NCBI RefSeq assembly: GCF_011044255.1 | Contig: NZ_CP049107.1 | Location: forward strand, 4,027,001-4,091,000 | Direction: 5' to 3' | Origin: Rhizorhabdus phycosphaerae | GTDB taxonomy: Bacteria > Pseudomonadota > Alphaproteobacteria > Sphingomonadales > Sphingomonadaceae | DNA: 64,000 bases | Part shown: one piece after another, positions 62,077-64,000 of the stretch | Layout of the letters: every line of letters begins with the position of its first letter | Numbering within the stretch: position 1 is the first letter of the stretch | The notes under the pieces: generated by a model | Told to the model about the DNA's origin: nothing | Seen by the model: the letters and a program-made list of their open reading frames with translations, nothing else | Databases searched by the model: none | Made by a program: the position numbers and the translations under genes

Positions 62077-64000
62077 GTGACCCAGGATTCCCCCGCATTG
62101 GAGCCGCCCTATCTGCGCGGTCTCAACGAACCGCAGCGGCAGGCGGTACTCACCACCGAGGGACCCGTTCTGGTCCTGGCCGGAGCCGGCACCGGCAAGA
62201 CGGCCGCGCTGACCGCCCGCCTTGCGCATCTCGTCGCCACGCGGCGCGCTTTCCCGTCCGAAATCCTGGCGGTCACCTTCACCAACAAGGCCGCGCGGGA
62301 GATGCGCGAACGCGTCGGGCGCATGCTGGGCGAGGCGGTCGAGGGTATGCCCTGGCTCGGAACCTTCCATGCGGTCGCGGCGCGGATGCTGCGCCGCCAT
62401 GCGGAACTTGTGGGCCTGACCTCCAGCTTCACCATTCTCGACACCGATGACCAGTTGCGCCTGCTCAAGCAGCTTCTCGTCGCGGCGGATCTCGAAGAGA
62501 AGCGCTGGCCCGCCCGACAGCTTGCGGGCCTGATCGACCGCTGGAAGAATCGCGGTCTGACGCCGGCCGACATTGACGCGGGCGAGGCCGAGCAGTTCGC
62601 GAATGGGCGTGGCGGCGAGCTGTACGAGCAATATCAGGAGCGGTTGCGCGCGGTGAACGCCTGCGACTTCGGCGATCTGCTGCTCCACATGCTGACCATA
62701 TTGAAGACCCACCGCGACGTGCTGGCCTTCTATCAGGACCGGTTCCGCTATGTGATGGTGGACGAATATCAGGACACCAACAGCTCCCAATATCTCTGGC
62801 TCCGGCTGCTGGCGCAGGAGCGCAAGAATATCTGCTGCGTTGGCGACGACGACCAGTCCATCTATTCCTGGCGCGGGGCCGAGGTCGCGAACATTCTGCG
62901 CTTCGACCGGGATTTTCCGGGGGCGGCGGTCATCCGCCTCGAGCAGAATTATCGATCGACGCCGCATATCCTGGCGGCGGCCAGCGGCCTCATCGCCCAT
63001 AATGGCGGGCGCCTTGGCAAAACCCTTTGGACGGAGGAGGCCGATGGCGAGAAAGTCCGCGTCGTCGGCATCTGGGACGGCCCCGAAGAGGCGCGCCGCG
63101 TCGGCGAGGAGATCGAGGCGCATGAGCGGTCGGGCAGGGGGCTCGACGATGTCGCCATTCTCGTGCGTGCCCAGTTCCAGACACGCGAGTTCGAGGACCG
63201 CTTCATCGCGATCGGCCTGCCCTATCGCATCGTCGGCGGCTTCCGCTTCTACGAGCGCGCCGAAATCCGGGATGCGCTCGCCTATCTGCGTGTGATCAGC
63301 CAGCCGGCCGACGATCTCGCCTTCGAGCGGATCGTCAACACGCCGAAACGCGGGTTGGGCGACAAGGCCGTCACCAAGATTCACCAGCTGGCGCGGATCG
63401 AGGGCATCCCGATGACGTCGGCGGCTGCGCGCATCCTGGGTACGGACGAGCTCACGCCGCAGGCACGGCGCGCGCTGGGCAATCTCGTCGGCGACATTGC
63501 GCGCTGGCGCGACCTGCTGTCGCAATTGCCCCATGCAGAGCTGACCCGCCAGGTGCTGGAAGAGTCCGGCTATGTGGCGATGCTGCAGAACGAGAAGTCG
63601 ACTGAAGCCGAGGGCCGCCTTGAAAATCTGAGCGAGCTCACCCGCGCAATGGAGGACTATGAGACGCTCGGTGACTTCCTCGAGCATGTCAGCCTCGTCA
63701 TGGACAATGATGCCGATGCCGACAGCGCCAAGGTCACCGTGATGACGATCCATGCCGCGAAGGGGCTGGAGTTCGACACGGTGTTCCTGCCGGGCTGGGA
63801 GGAAGGCGTATTCCCGTCCCAGCGCTCGCTGGACGAAGGGGGGCTGGCCAGTCTCGAGGAGGAGCGGCGGCTCGGCTATGTCGCGATCACCCGGGCCCGC
63901 CGACGCTGTACGATCCTCCATGCGGCCAACCGGCGTATCTATGGGCAGTGGACCTCATCCATCCCCTCGCGCTTCATTGCCGAGCTTCCGCAGGCGCATG
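62077..64000 (+). CDS. UvrD/PcrA/Rep-type DNA helicase (3' end outside window)
   Basis: 641 codons of a superfamily 1A 3'-5' helicase. Walker A in VLAGAGTGKTAALTARLAHL; motif Ia AVTFTNKAAREMRERVG; motif II FRYVMVDEYQDTNSSQY; motif III CVGDDDQSIYSWRGAE; motif IV RLEQNYRST; motif V MTIHAAKGLEFDTVFLPGWE; motif VI YVAITRARRR. All are intact. GTG 62077 (MTQDSPALEPPYLRGLNEPQ) follows the terminator; an in-frame TTG at 62098 is the alternative. UvrD versus PcrA versus Rep cannot be settled without the C-terminus. Confidence 0.96.
   Translation, partial: MTQDSPALEPPYLRGLNEPQRQAVLTTEGPVLVLAGAGTGKTAALTARLAHLVATRRAFPSEILAVTFTNKAAREMRERVGRMLGEAVEGMPWLGTFHAVAARMLRRHAELVGLTSSFTILDTDDQLRLLKQLLVAADLEEKRWPARQLAGLIDRWKNRGLTPADIDAGEAEQFANGRGGELYEQYQERLRAVNACDFGDLLLHMLTILKTHRDVLAFYQDRFRYVMVDEYQDTNSSQYLWLRLLAQERKNICCVGDDDQSIYSWRGAEVANILRFDRDFPGAAVIRLEQNYRSTPHILAAASGLIAHNGGRLGKTLWTEEADGEKVRVVGIWDGPEEARRVGEEIEAHERSGRGLDDVAILVRAQFQTREFEDRFIAIGLPYRIVGGFRFYERAEIRDALAYLRVISQPADDLAFERIVNTPKRGLGDKAVTKIHQLARIEGIPMTSAAARILGTDELTPQARRALGNLVGDIARWRDLLSQLPHAELTRQVLEESGYVAMLQNEKSTEAEGRLENLSELTRAMEDYETLGDFLEHVSLVMDNDADADSAKVTVMTIHAAKGLEFDTVFLPGWEEGVFPSQRSLDEGGLASLEEERRLGYVAITRARRRCTILHAANRRIYGQWTSSIPSRFIAELPQAH

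Noticed and set aside
1-64000. CRISPR arrays and rRNA genes
   Set aside because: No regularly spaced direct repeats and no rRNA-like sequence were seen on reading through the window.

Overview
The window is GC-rich, densely packed DNA from a motile alphaproteobacterium, most likely a sphingomonad (Sphingomonadales). This rests on the gene content: a bacteriophytochrome with an HWE-type kinase, a pyruvate dehydrogenase E1-beta carrying its own lipoyl domain, the flgBCDEFGHIJKL order with a rod-only FlgJ, and alphaproteobacterial-type sigma32 promoters. Genus and species cannot be fixed from the sequence alone.

Layout. 1-22.4 kb is a motility island: flhA (partial), a chemoreceptor with a small partner ORF, a bacteriophytochrome/heme oxygenase pair and a Crp/Fnr regulator. 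Next come a leftward group (motA-like, motB-like, flgA, flgM, flgN-like) and a rightward flgB-flgL run followed by motAB. A peptidoglycan lytic transglycosylase closes the island. The divergent control region at 10.48-10.74 kb has a consensus sigma54 promoter and two matching inverted repeats upstream. motAB has its own sigma28-type promoter. 22.4-27.2 kb is a surface-polysaccharide locus (sulfotransferase, two transferases, flippase). 27.2-30.3 kb is a bioF-bioD-bioA operon ending in a small membrane-protein ORF. 30.5-36 kb carries grpE, dnaK and dnaJ with sigma32-like promoters, interrupted by a copper-chaperone/sulfotransferase pair. 36-45 kb is mixed housekeeping: AraC-type membrane regulator, CPBP protease, SelO, hydrolase, glycosyltransferase, nitronate monooxygenase-like protein.

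45.2-50.8 kb looks like a partner-switching signalling module: STAS antagonist, metallo-beta-lactamase-fold protein, CHASE2-PP2C phosphatase, OmpA lipoprotein, FecR-domain protein and RsbW-like kinase. It is followed by lgt and a MidA-type methyltransferase. 52.9-60.2 kb carries a secreted serine protease, an EF-hand protein, a squalene/phytoene synthase-family protein, a lone receiver domain, pdhB-pdhA, ftsB, folK and tRNA-Lys(UUU). An IS481-family element lies directly after the tRNA. An isolated Flp pilin gene and the start of a UvrD/PcrA helicase gene fill the right end.

Many neighbouring genes overlap by four bases (ATGA or GTGA), which indicates translational coupling. This pattern supports two non-obvious calls: a small ORF after bioA and a CTG start for the CHASE2 phosphatase. 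The candidates for something new are the CHASE2 module, the second stator-like pair whose MotB has lost the peptidoglycan-binding motif, and a hairpin-rich intergenic region before folK.
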